Origin: Rufibacter sp. LB8
Lineage (GTDB): Bacteria > Bacteroidota > Bacteroidia > Cytophagales > Hymenobacteraceae
DNA length: 64,000 bases
Assembly: GCF_014876185.1 (NCBI RefSeq)
Contig: NZ_JADALJ010000001.1
Coordinates: forward strand, 3,701,501-3,765,500
Direction of reading: 5' to 3'
Part shown: positions 1 through 7,267 of the stretch, one piece after another
Layout: each line of letters opens with the position of its first letter
How positions within the stretch are numbered: position 1 is the first letter of the stretch
Translations under genes and position numbers: made by a program
The notes under the pieces: generated by a model
Told to the model about the DNA's origin: nothing
Databases searched by the model: none
Seen by the model: the letters and a program-made list of their open reading frames with translations, nothing else

Positions 1-345
1 TGGGTAGCTGGACAGACCAGTGAGGTACGGTAACTCCAGCGGGTGCACGTACACGGGCGCTTGCCAGATATCAGCTAAAGTTTGCAGGGCGCCCACGTGG
101 TCAAAATGCCCGTGCGTGAGCAAAATAGCCTTAGGCGGATTGTCTTTCCCGAACCGTTCTTCGGCGGCCTTGCGTATTTTATCGGCGGAGCCGTACAGGC
201 CAGCGTCTATGAGTACCCATGATTTGTCTGGGTTTTCAATGAAGAACAGGTTCACAAACACTATTTCCATGCCCAGAATGCCGGGCGCTACTTGAAAGCA
301 GTTCTTCTGCTTTTGCTTGAGAATGGATGTTATTTGGTCTTGCAT
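1..345 (-). CDS. MBL-fold metallo-hydrolase (partial, C-terminus outside window)
   Basis: The minus strand from an ATG at 345 reads in frame to the window edge, giving the first 115 residues. The THGHFDHVGAL motif (HxHxDH) is the zinc-binding signature of the metallo-beta-lactamase fold. An upstream segment with a hydrophobic strand and LIDAG is the usual beta-strand/Asp lead-in of these hydrolases. The substrate cannot be told; hydroxyacylglutathione-hydrolase-like or other thioester/lactone hydrolases are all possible. No signal peptide is visible, so it is probably cytoplasmic. It starts 13 bases after the stop of the small acidic protein gene at 359-601, so the two are probably co-transcribed. 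Confidence 0.85.
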   Translation of the reverse strand, partial: MQDQITSILKQKQKNCFQVAPGILGMEIVFVNLFFIENPDKSWVLIDAGLYGSADKIRKAAEERFGKDNPPKAILLTHGHFDHVGALQTLADIWQAPVYVHPLELPYLTGLSSYP

Positions 346-358
346 AGGGCTGGTTTGC

Positions 359-601
359 TTAGCTGTCTAATCTGCCAAAAACGCTCATCTCATCATCTGT
401 GTCATGGCGGGAATTCTGGTCGCCGTCTGTGGCCTTGCCACCTTGTCCGCCCTGGCTGTTGCCCGGCTGCTGCCCGCCCTGCTGGGCGCTGGCGTTTCCT
501 TTGGCCTCGGCGCCCGGTTCTTCTGAGGTTTGCTTCAGGTCATCGGCAGACTGTTTGCCTTTTAGTTTTTCTTCCTCGTTGTATTTGTTGTCGGTGCTCA
601 T
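359..601 (-). CDS. small hydrophilic, probably disordered protein
   Basis: An 80-residue protein, very rich in Gln, Gly, Asp, Glu and Lys, with no hydrophobic core, no signal peptide and no recognisable domain. The middle (about residues 35-60) is a QGG/GNSQGG low-complexity stretch. The composition suggests an intrinsically disordered protein. It ends 13 bases before the metallo-hydrolase gene, which supports translation as the first gene of a two-gene unit. The opposite strand also has open frames here, but the acidic, low-complexity product and the operon-like spacing favour this frame. Function unknown. Confidence 0.6.
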   Translation of the reverse strand: MSTDNKYNEEEKLKGKQSADDLKQTSEEPGAEAKGNASAQQGGQQPGNSQGGQGGKATDGDQNSRHDTDDEMSVFGRLDS

Positions 602-853
602 ATAGGTAAATGGTTAGGTAGAAGATAAGTATGAACCGGCTGGGCGGTTTTTGTGTGTACGAAGAAGGGGGAAAGAGGGTGTCTTGGGTCGTAAAAAATC
701 TGGGGTGCCGTTGCACTTCTCAAAAAAGTTGTCTATACTAGTCCACACGTAGCCAGAAAGCCCTTTCAGTTCTTGGCGAGATTTTTGCACTACCGGAGAG
801 AGGTGACTGAAGGGCCGCCGGAATTTTTCTCAACCGCTTATCGTTTATAAGAC

Positions 854-1114
854 ATGGTAAATCTGATTTTTCCTCCCAGCTATATGAGCGTGTATGCCAA
901 GTGCATTGATGCTACTTTGCCTAGCTTTGAACCCGACGAATGGATTGAAGAAGGCCACGTGTACACCGTGAAACATTTCACTGAACCCTTGAACCTGGAA
1001 GAGGGCATGGCCCTGACCATTATTGACGAAGAAGGCGAAGAGATTCACCCCTCGCCGTCGCACTGGAGTTTTTCTTCCAGCCGGTTTGAGCTGTTCTCCA
1101 TTTTCCTGAACTAA
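854..1114 (+). CDS. small conserved-looking hypothetical protein
   Basis: An 86-residue acidic protein without signal peptide or membrane segment. It has alternating hydrophobic strands and Asp/Glu-rich turns (LTIIDEEGEEI), and ends in a hydrophobic SRFELFSIFLN. Such short beta-rich proteins are common in Bacteroidetes, but I do not recognise a named family. The gene is followed at once by a palindrome and a strong terminator, which supports it as a single-gene transcript. The overlapping minus-strand frame (845-1063) is a shadow. Confidence 0.6.
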   Translation: MVNLIFPPSYMSVYAKCIDATLPSFEPDEWIEEGHVYTVKHFTEPLNLEEGMALTIIDEEGEEIHPSPSHWSFSSSRFELFSIFLN

Positions 1115-1115
1115 G

Positions 1116-1156
1116 CGTTTTCCTGCTCATTTTCAGAAATGAGCCCTAAAACAGGA
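1116..1156. repeat. family-P intergenic palindrome
   Basis: Imperfect palindrome, about 40 bp, with core CTCATTTTCAGAAATGAG. It starts right after the stop codon of the 854-1114 gene and runs into the terminator. Confidence 0.8.
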
Positions 1157-1190
1157 AAGGCTACCCAACTGGGTAGCCTTTCCTGTTTTA
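1151..1190. terminator. bidirectional terminator
   Basis: A 16-bp near-perfect stem (ACAGGAAAGGCTACCC with its complement) with an AACT loop and flanking A/T runs. It lies between the convergent 854-1114 gene and the large minus-strand gene ending at 1204. Confidence 0.85.
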
Positions 1191-1203
1191 TAAGAGTCAG
1201 TGG

Positions 1204-4200
1204 TTAAAAGAAGAAACCGGCTTTGATCAAGGGCATGGCGTCTTCCTGAGATTTGGTGTAGCCCACCGAGATAATCACCTGGTTGAGCGGTGAGAGCCAC
1301 ACCCCGCCGCCGTAGCCGCTGTGCCATTCCTTGGAGTCTTCGCCTTTCACGAACACGCGGCCCACATCATGGAACCCAAACACGCCCACAGACGCCGGGA
1401 ACAAATAGGTGGTGAAGCTGAACAACCGCAGGCGGGCCTCAGTATTGTTGTAGAAAGCGCCTTCGCCGCTGAAACGGCTTCTGCGGTAGCCGCGCAGGTT
1501 GGCTAGTCCGTCTAAGTTCTGAGCCTGGAAGAACTCGATGTTGTCCCCGAAGGTGTAGCCGCCGCCAAAACGGGTAGCCAGGGTAAGCTTGAACGGAATG
1601 CGCAAGGTCTTGTAAATGGAGAACTGCGAATGTGCCCGCGCATAATCCCGGGAGCCAGACTTGGTGCCTTTCATGACGTCTGCGCTAATAGACCACAGTA
1701 CACCTTTAGAAGGCAAGGCCGGCAAATCACGCGAGTCCAGGACATATTGGGCTCTAAGCCCGGCGTAGGTTTTTGGGTCATAATACGTGGCCAGTCTGTC
1801 AGATTCTGTGGCGGCGTAGGATTCCAGGAAGCGGCCAGGTGTGCGCTCCACGTTCACCGTCTCCAGGGCTGGGCCTAGGAACAAAGTTTCATATTCGCCT
1901 ACTTTTCGGCCAAACAACACATTGCTGTAGAACTGCGAAGACCGGTAACGATAATAGTCAATGTCTATCTCATCATTGTACTTACTTTCATTGCTCAACC
2001 CGAAGAAGTTGTCTGAGAAGCCCGGGCTTTTGAAGTTCACGTTCACCTGTACATCCAGCCCCAGCCGCAGCCGCGTGAAATGCGCATTGTAGTCCACTAG
2101 AAAAGACTTGGTAGCGAAGGCGTAGCTGCCCATCAGGCGCTGGCGCATGCCAAACGGTTCTTTCTGGAAGCCCTGCGTCTCCAGCAACACCCCGGCGCCT
2201 AAGAGAAAGCGGTCATCGCGGTTAAATTCCAGTGATGCCAGCGGGCCCAGGTAGTTGTACTTAAAGGCTCTTCGGTCATAGGTGGCCGTGGGCTTGAGGT
2301 GCGTAAACTCGCGGGCCTCAGTGCCCAGTTCCAGTTTGGCTCCGTTGGGTTCGTCATATACATACGTCAGACGGCGCAGGCCCTCTACGCGTGATTTGTC
2401 AGTGATTTCATCTTGGCCGGGGCCGCCCACCAAACGCAGGCGTATGCCGTCTTCGCCCTGGCCGGTCACGGTGATCTGGTCATCGCCGCCTAAGCCGTAG
2501 ATTCTGATCTCACGCGTGTCTTCGGGCAGAAAGGTGCGGTGGTAAAAGCGGTTCTCTGGGGTTCTGTCATTCTTGTAGATAGACACCACGGTTACGCCTT
2601 TGGCCTGACGCTCTACCTCAAATAAATCGGGTTGGTCTGTGCCTACCACATCTACTTTCTGGGCCAGGAATTCATAGTAGTCCTCTGCGTCACGTTTAAG
2701 GGAAGACCGGCGCGCCTTGAGAATACGGGCCAGCTCTGGGCCTTTCAATTGGTAAATTTCCGGCGGAAGCTGGCGCACGGCTTCTTCTATCACCTCATCT
2801 GTGAGGGACGCGGCCACAGAATCTGCCATGGCTACCCACTGCGATCGCTCCAGTTCTGTGAGAAAGTACCGGTCAAAATAGCGGTTGTTGAAGTTGAAGC
2901 CTTTGATGTCACGCAGGCTCTCGTCAAAGCCCTGCACCTTGGGCAGAATCCAGCGGCGGCTGGCAATGTTTGGAATCACGCCCTGGTTCACGAAGAACGC
3001 CTGGTCACGGTCCCTGGGAATGGGTCTGTACACTTTGCCTTTGCCTTCTTTCTTGAACTCGGCCCAGCGCCACTGGTCATCATGGCGGTCCCAGTCAGCT
3101 ATGTAAAAATCCAGAAGCCGGGCGCGGAGCACAGAAAGTTGATCCACCACATCGTTCTGGTCTTCCTGCAGGTTCTCCAGGACTTTTTCGGTGCCCACTA
3201 CATTCTTGGCGTTGCCCATGCTGGCCAGGTGTGACATGTCCTCATCGCCGCGCTCCTCAAACAAACCAATGGTGTTGGCGAAGCCTTTCAAATAACGGCC
3301 AAACCTGGGGTCATCTGGAATAATAAAATACTTCGGGTTGGTATGGTACACGCCGGCGGCTCTGGCCAAGGGCGTGACTACCAGGGCGCCGTACGGGTGA
3401 GAGGCCGAAATCTGGTCTTTCACCACGTCGGCGGCAATGGTCTGGCGCAAGATGCGAGGCAGGGCGTCGTCGGGGTATTTTTCCACGGAGCGCAGCACGT
3501 ACTGTTTGCCGGTACTGTCTTCCAGGCGCAAAGACACGGTCTGGAAGCCGCCGCCGCGTTGAATCACTTTGAGACCGCCGTGCTGCGTACCTATGTCAAA
3601 CACGGGCAAAGTCACAGGTTGCTCCCATTCCGGGCGGTAGTTTTCGCCCATGAGCCAATGCCGGAAACCGCTTGATTTGTAGTAGTTACTGGCTGGCAAC
3701 GTGGCGGTTTTGCCCGCAAAGCTCAGTTTCATGTTTTTGATGCGCGCCTCCACCTGTTTTAACGTAGGCTTGCGCGAAAGCAGGGCGCGGTGCACTACCT
3801 GCGCGGTGGCGCTTTGGTTGTCTGGGGCGGTATAGATTTCCAGCCAGGCTTCGCCGTTGGGGTAGTACATGACTTTGGTGAAGCCGCTGGCCTGCTGCGA
3901 GAATGCCGTGGCGGCTTCTTTTACGGGCGAGATGTTGGTGGCCCCGGTGCCCGCGCCTAGGTAATGAATGCTGTCTAAGGTTTGGTACTGCAACGCGGGC
4001 GAATTGCCTTCTACATGAACCAAACCCTTGTGCTGCGAATAAAACTGGGCCAACTGCCGGTGCATGAGGCGGTGCTCCAGGCTTTTCATCTTAGGCGAAA
4101 TAGTGAGGCCCACCAGCAGGTTCTTGTCTTCATTGCTGCGCAACAGGTCATCTACGGCCGCCAATGTGGCCGTGGAACCGGTGTTGGGGCAGCCGCGCTG

Positions 4201-4758
4201 TTCCTCTTCCTCATCCAGACGGCGGCGGGGCAGAAGCCACTGCGTGTCTAGCAGCAGCAGGTGCACGTCATCTGTGAGGGCCAGCTCAGAAGGGCCGGGG
4301 CAGGTGTTCTCGGGCAAGAAGAGTTTGTCGTTCTGCAGGTATTGGGCAATGTAGCGTTCCTGGTTGCGCACGCCCTGGTCTATGCGGCCCTGGGTGTCAT
4401 GTTCGCCGGCCATAATGATGGTCTTGCCTTTGTAGCCTTGCACGTGTTGCAGCTGAATCTTCAATTGCACTTCCTGGGCCTGTCTGCCGGGTGCCGAGAC
4501 CCCAGGCAATGCCGATGGCAGAAACGGATTCCCCAGAAAGACCAGGGTGCTGTTCTCACCGGCCTGTTGCAAATGTGCCCGAAGCGCCGGCAAGGGTGCC
4601 GCACTGCCCAAGGTAGGCGCAGTACGGCCCACCAATAACACCGTGTGCGACGGTTGCCCGGCAGGCAGCGCAGGTAATTGAGCCCAACTTAAGAAAGGAG
4701 AGCCTGTGAGCAGACCCAAAAGAAAGAGAGTTACCCAACGGGGTAAGAGTGGTTTCAT
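1204..4758 (-). CDS. phosphoesterase-like / kinase-like / Omp85-barrel fusion, outer membrane
   Basis: 1184 residues from the ATG at 4758. The frame stays open to 4905, but that extension would translate a family-P palindrome, and 4758 begins a clear signal peptide ending in SWAQ. In order: residues about 30-330 resemble a degenerate calcineurin-like phosphoesterase (FLGNPF for GDN, MAGEHD for GNHD). Residues about 375-690 carry a Gly-rich GGGFQT, a VLRSVEK lysine, DWDRH (Asp557) and RDRD (Asp583/585), an arrangement like the Fam20/HipA/CotH atypical kinases. Around 755-790 there are Gly/Asp turns (GLGGDD, GGPGQDE). The last roughly 330 residues are a beta-barrel with a typical Omp85/surface-antigen end finishing in Phe. 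The phosphoesterase plus barrel architecture is known from Bacteroidetes; the kinase reading is my inference. Confidence 0.8.
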   Translation of the reverse strand: MKPLLPRWVTLFLLGLLTGSPFLSWAQLPALPAGQPSHTVLLVGRTAPTLGSAAPLPALRAHLQQAGENSTLVFLGNPFLPSALPGVSAPGRQAQEVQLKIQLQHVQGYKGKTIIMAGEHDTQGRIDQGVRNQERYIAQYLQNDKLFLPENTCPGPSELALTDDVHLLLLDTQWLLPRRRLDEEEEQRGCPNTGSTATLAAVDDLLRSNEDKNLLVGLTISPKMKSLEHRLMHRQLAQFYSQHKGLVHVEGNSPALQYQTLDSIHYLGAGTGATNISPVKEAATAFSQQASGFTKVMYYPNGEAWLEIYTAPDNQSATAQVVHRALLSRKPTLKQVEARIKNMKLSFAGKTATLPASNYYKSSGFRHWLMGENYRPEWEQPVTLPVFDIGTQHGGLKVIQRGGGFQTVSLRLEDSTGKQYVLRSVEKYPDDALPRILRQTIAADVVKDQISASHPYGALVVTPLARAAGVYHTNPKYFIIPDDPRFGRYLKGFANTIGLFEERGDEDMSHLASMGNAKNVVGTEKVLENLQEDQNDVVDQLSVLRARLLDFYIADWDRHDDQWRWAEFKKEGKGKVYRPIPRDRDQAFFVNQGVIPNIASRRWILPKVQGFDESLRDIKGFNFNNRYFDRYFLTELERSQWVAMADSVAASLTDEVIEEAVRQLPPEIYQLKGPELARILKARRSSLKRDAEDYYEFLAQKVDVVGTDQPDLFEVERQAKGVTVVSIYKNDRTPENRFYHRTFLPEDTREIRIYGLGGDDQITVTGQGEDGIRLRLVGGPGQDEITDKSRVEGLRRLTYVYDEPNGAKLELGTEAREFTHLKPTATYDRRAFKYNYLGPLASLEFNRDDRFLLGAGVLLETQGFQKEPFGMRQRLMGSYAFATKSFLVDYNAHFTRLRLGLDVQVNVNFKSPGFSDNFFGLSNESKYNDEIDIDYYRYRSSQFYSNVLFGRKVGEYETLFLGPALETVNVERTPGRFLESYAATESDRLATYYDPKTYAGLRAQYVLDSRDLPALPSKGVLWSISADVMKGTKSGSRDYARAHSQFSIYKTLRIPFKLTLATRFGGGYTFGDNIEFFQAQNLDGLANLRGYRRSRFSGEGAFYNNTEARLRLFSFTTYLFPASVGVFGFHDVGRVFVKGEDSKEWHSGYGGGVWLSPLNQVIISVGYTKSQEDAMPLIKAGFFF

Positions 4759-4780
4759 ACAGTGAATAGGTGAGGAACTT

Positions 4781-4820
4781 TCCGTTTTGGGGCTCATTTT
4801 CAGAAACGAAGCCCAAAACG
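4781..4820. repeat. family-P intergenic palindrome
   Basis: CCGTTTTGGGGCTCATTTTC paired with GAAACGAAGCCCAAAACG. It lies just upstream of the chosen start of the large fusion gene and argues against the longer frame. Confidence 0.8.
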
Positions 4821-5020
4821 CTAATTCCGCCAGCCATGGAGATGACCAGACGGTTTGCCGCTGTTTACGAAGTTTAGCCGGGTTTAGGTTAGCCCTTTTG
4901 CGCATTAGCGGCTTATAAATAATAAAAGATAGGAGAATCGCTATTATTAAAGAGGGAAATCACGGCAGCGGGAATAAAACACTGTGGTTTTTTGTTCTGT
5001 TTCTAGCCAATTGACCTGCC

Positions 5021-5575
5021 ATGCCTACCATTCCCCTAGATTTGAAAGCCGCCCTGCTGTCCATGCCCCAAACCCGCAAAGACAAACTGCTGCTGCAACT
5101 GCTGGCTCCTAACCAGTTGCTGCAAGATCGGCTGAGGTTTGAGTTGCTGGAAAACGGCCAAGAAGGTCTGGAGGCGCGCCGTGAAAAGTTACAGAACATC
5201 ATTCAGATCCAGGCTAGTGGCTTATATTATTCTGCGGCAGATTTGCTTACTAATCTGCGGTTGGTGTGTCCGCAGATTAGTTACCACGCCAACGTCACCA
5301 AAGACGCTTACGGCGAAGTACAGTTGCTTATAAGGCTTTTGAAGGAAGTGCTTTTTCACCAGAAAGGATTGCTCCAGACCTATTCAGGTGCCACCCAAGC
5401 CATCGGTCTTTTTCTGGCCAAGCGGGCCGAGGAGATGCTACGCAAACTTCAGAAACTGCCCCAAGATTTCCATGTGGAATTTGAAGCCGAAGTGAACATG
5501 GTCTTACCACTGCTGCATGCCTCAGCGGCAGGTTATGCAGCCCGGGCGGCTGGTGTACCTACTACTTGGAGCTAA
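5021..5575 (+). CDS. hypothetical helical protein
   Basis: 184 residues, rich in Leu, Gln and Arg with heptad-like hydrophobic spacing, so mostly alpha-helical. There is no signal peptide, membrane segment or motif I can name. It is divergent from the large outer-membrane fusion gene and convergent with vsr. The start is the first ATG in frame (MPTIPLDLKAAL). The frame continues cleanly to a stop just before a palindrome. Function unknown. Confidence 0.6.
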   Translation: MPTIPLDLKAALLSMPQTRKDKLLLQLLAPNQLLQDRLRFELLENGQEGLEARREKLQNIIQIQASGLYYSAADLLTNLRLVCPQISYHANVTKDAYGEVQLLIRLLKEVLFHQKGLLQTYSGATQAIGLFLAKRAEEMLRKLQKLPQDFHVEFEAEVNMVLPLLHASAAGYAARAAGVPTTWS

Positions 5576-5606
5576 AGAGGTACTTTCTATCGCATCGGGA
5601 ATAAAT

Positions 5607-5651
5607 TTCCGTTTTTGGGCTCATTTCTGGAAACGAAGCCAAAAACGGAAT
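5607..5651. repeat. family-P intergenic palindrome
   Basis: TTCCGTTTTTGGGCTCATTT with GAAACGAAGCCAAAAACGGA. Between the convergent 5021-5575 gene and vsr. Confidence 0.8.
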
Positions 5652-5681
5652 TACCAACTTTGCCCTTACTTATGTGACGTT

Positions 5682-6164
5682 CTACGCCGCCTCCAGCCAG
5701 TAACTGTCAGGAACACCGCCTTCATGCAAGGCTTTTATGGTGAAAAGACAGCCCGCCAAATCTTGCTCCAGTTGACATCCCCAAATTACCAGCACCTGCC
5801 AGCCGGCGGCTTTCAGTTGGGCGCGGTTTTTAAGGTCACGTTGTTGGTTTCGGGTGAATTTTTCTTGCCAGAAAGCAGTGTTAGATTTGGGCAGGGCGGG
5901 CAGACAATGCGGGCAGCGGTGCCAGAAACAGCCGTGCAGAAAGATAGCCAACTTACGGCCTGGGTAACAGACATCAGGTTTGCCGGGGAGTTGCTTCCAG
6001 TGCAGGCGGTAGCCACGGAGTCCGTTTTGCCAGAGCGCGCGGCGCAACAAAAGTTCTGGCTGGGTGTGTTTGCTCTTGTTGCCGCGCATGTAGCGGCTCA
6101 CACGCTCCTGGGCGGTGAGCGGCGCGGGAGCAAGAGCGTATTTCTTTTTCTTTCTGGTGGCCAT
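5682..6164 (-). CDS. vsr: very short patch repair endonuclease (Vsr family)
   Basis: 160 residues, the usual length of Vsr. The family signatures are present: an MRGNKSKHTQPE N-terminal segment, PGKPDVCYPGRKLAIF with the catalytic Asp, HGCFWHRCPHC (zinc-coordinating His/Cys), FWQEKFTRNQQRD, and a VLVIWGCQL strand near the C-terminus. Vsr nicks 5' of T:G mismatches produced by deamination of 5-methylcytosine. It normally sits beside a Dcm-type cytosine methyltransferase, but none is visible in this window. It starts with a basic KKKK stretch. Transcribed alone between two palindromes. Confidence 0.92.
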   Translation of the reverse strand: MATRKKKKYALAPAPLTAQERVSRYMRGNKSKHTQPELLLRRALWQNGLRGYRLHWKQLPGKPDVCYPGRKLAIFLHGCFWHRCPHCLPALPKSNTAFWQEKFTRNQQRDLKNRAQLKAAGWQVLVIWGCQLEQDLAGCLFTIKALHEGGVPDSYWLEAA

Positions 6165-6276
6165 AGCAGAATGGGGTATTCAGAAAACGCAAACTGCCGC
6201 TGCTAAGTGCCATGTTGCACCATTTCTCACCAAAAATATCACCACGGTTTCGCATGAAAACACCTGGCAAAAAAAA

Positions 6277-6318
6277 TCTGTTTTCGGGCTCATTTCTGGA
6301 AATGGGGCCGAAAACAGA
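6277..6318. repeat. family-P intergenic palindrome
   Basis: TCTGTTTTCGGGCTCATTTC with GAAATGGGGCCGAAAACAGA. Upstream of vsr, next to a terminator. Confidence 0.8.
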
Positions 6319-6353
6319 AGTACCTTCTTTAGATTAATTTGCTTCGCCAATAA

Positions 6354-6396
6354 TAAAAAAAGCCCCGCCGGAAAAAGCCAGCGGGGCGTCTTTTTT
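6354..6396 (-). terminator. terminator of the 6418-6687 gene
   Basis: Stem AGCCCCGC with GCGGGGC. On the minus strand it is followed by a run of seven T. Confidence 0.8.
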
Positions 6397-6417
6397 AGCA
6401 CGAAGCGGTCTGTCTGC

Positions 6418-6687
6418 TTAATGCTTCACTTCCTCTACCTCGGTGAACTGGTTGTTGCCGTAAGACACCAGCACAATGGCGCCAATGGCCACGGCGGCCA
6501 CAGAGAGAATCAATTGCACGGGTGTCATTTTCTGGCGCGCCTTCAACAACATGGCTCCGGCATCTGAAAGTAACTCCGGCAGAACGTCATGCTTGCCCTG
6601 GTACACGTGCATGATGGACTCCACCGTACGGGCGAAATCTTTGGGCTGAACCAATGAGGTAGAGGTGGTATTTGCTGCTTGTTCCAT
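6418..6687 (-). CDS. small single-pass membrane protein, hypothetical
   Basis: 89 residues from the ATG at 6687. The frame is open to 6783, but that extension would translate the upstream terminator, so it is rejected. There is a soluble N-terminal part of about 50 residues with a helical segment. One membrane helix follows (VQLILSVAAVAIGAIVLVS, about residues 54-75), with a short acidic tail (EVEEVKH). It lies downstream of the 6798-7067 gene on the same strand but behind that gene's terminator. Function unknown; the topology suggests a phage-shock- or YtxH-like accessory protein only very loosely. Confidence 0.65.
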   Translation of the reverse strand: MEQAANTTSTSLVQPKDFARTVESIMHVYQGKHDVLPELLSDAGAMLLKARQKMTPVQLILSVAAVAIGAIVLVSYGNNQFTEVEEVKH

Positions 6688-6716
6688 AGTAAGTCTTGGT
6701 TGGGTATAAAAAAGAA

Positions 6717-6757
6717 ACATCCCGGCCGGGGCGTTGGGCACCCAGCCGGGATGTTTA
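6717..6757 (-). terminator. terminator of the 6798-7067 gene
   Basis: Stem AACATCCCGGC with GCCGGGATGTTT. On the minus strand it is followed by TTTCTTTTTT. Confidence 0.85.
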
Positions 6758-6797
6758 TACGCAGCGTTCCCTTGTAAGGTCACACTTTTTTAGACAT

Positions 6798-7067
6798 TTA
6801 TGCCACCTGTCCGCCGGCGCCGCGCACGGCCTCGTTGATCTTCTGGATAATCTTGTCTGGGCTGAACATCATGCTGGCCGGAAAGCTCACCGCCACGTTG
6901 TTGATCTGCAGCTGCTGAGAAGCCTCATCATAGGCATAATCGGCGGTCACGCCTTGCTTAGACACGCGCCCGCTGTTGCCTTCCAGCTCAATGCCGGCGG
7001 CGCTGAGTTTGCCGCGTAAGTTGTTGTATAGTTCTGGGGTAATGCCGTTGTAGGTAGCGTTTGCCAT
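6798..7067 (-). CDS. small hypothetical protein
   Basis: 89 residues, no signal peptide. An N-terminal helix (ELYNNLRGKLSAAGIE) is followed by beta-strand-like segments with a repeated Tyr/Gln pattern (YAYDEASQQLQI) and an amphipathic C-terminal helix (DKIIQKINEAVRGAG). It looks like a small soluble alpha/beta protein; I do not recognise the family. A good terminator directly downstream supports an independent transcript. Confidence 0.65.
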   Translation of the reverse strand: MANATYNGITPELYNNLRGKLSAAGIELEGNSGRVSKQGVTADYAYDEASQQLQINNVAVSFPASMMFSPDKIIQKINEAVRGAGGQVA

Positions 7068-7156
7068 ATGCGTTGTGTAAGGGTTAAGGGTGGAATGTTT
7101 TTTTAACGCAACAGCCCCGGCTAAGGTTAACCGGGCCCATGCGAGTTAAAGGTAAT

Positions 7157-7195
7157 CGTTTTCGGGCTCATTTCCTGAAACGGGGCCAAAAACGC
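7157..7195. repeat. family-P intergenic palindrome
   Basis: CGTTTTCGGGCTCATTTCCT with GAAACGGGGCCAAAAACG, between divergent genes. Confidence 0.8.
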
Positions 7196-7267
7196 ACGCC
7201 GGGCAAGTTTTTAAACCTTTGGCTATTTTTATAGGTAAAGCTGAACTCTGGCAGACCAACGGCTTAC

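Noticed and set aside
2632-3234. A 200-codon plus-strand frame inside the large fusion gene
   Set aside because: It is antisense to a well-supported protein with clear domains. The translation has no coherent motif and reflects the codon bias of the real gene.
5517-6206. A 229-codon plus-strand frame opposite vsr
   Set aside because: It overlaps the end of the 5021-5575 gene and translates a family-P palindrome; Vsr on the other strand has all catalytic motifs.
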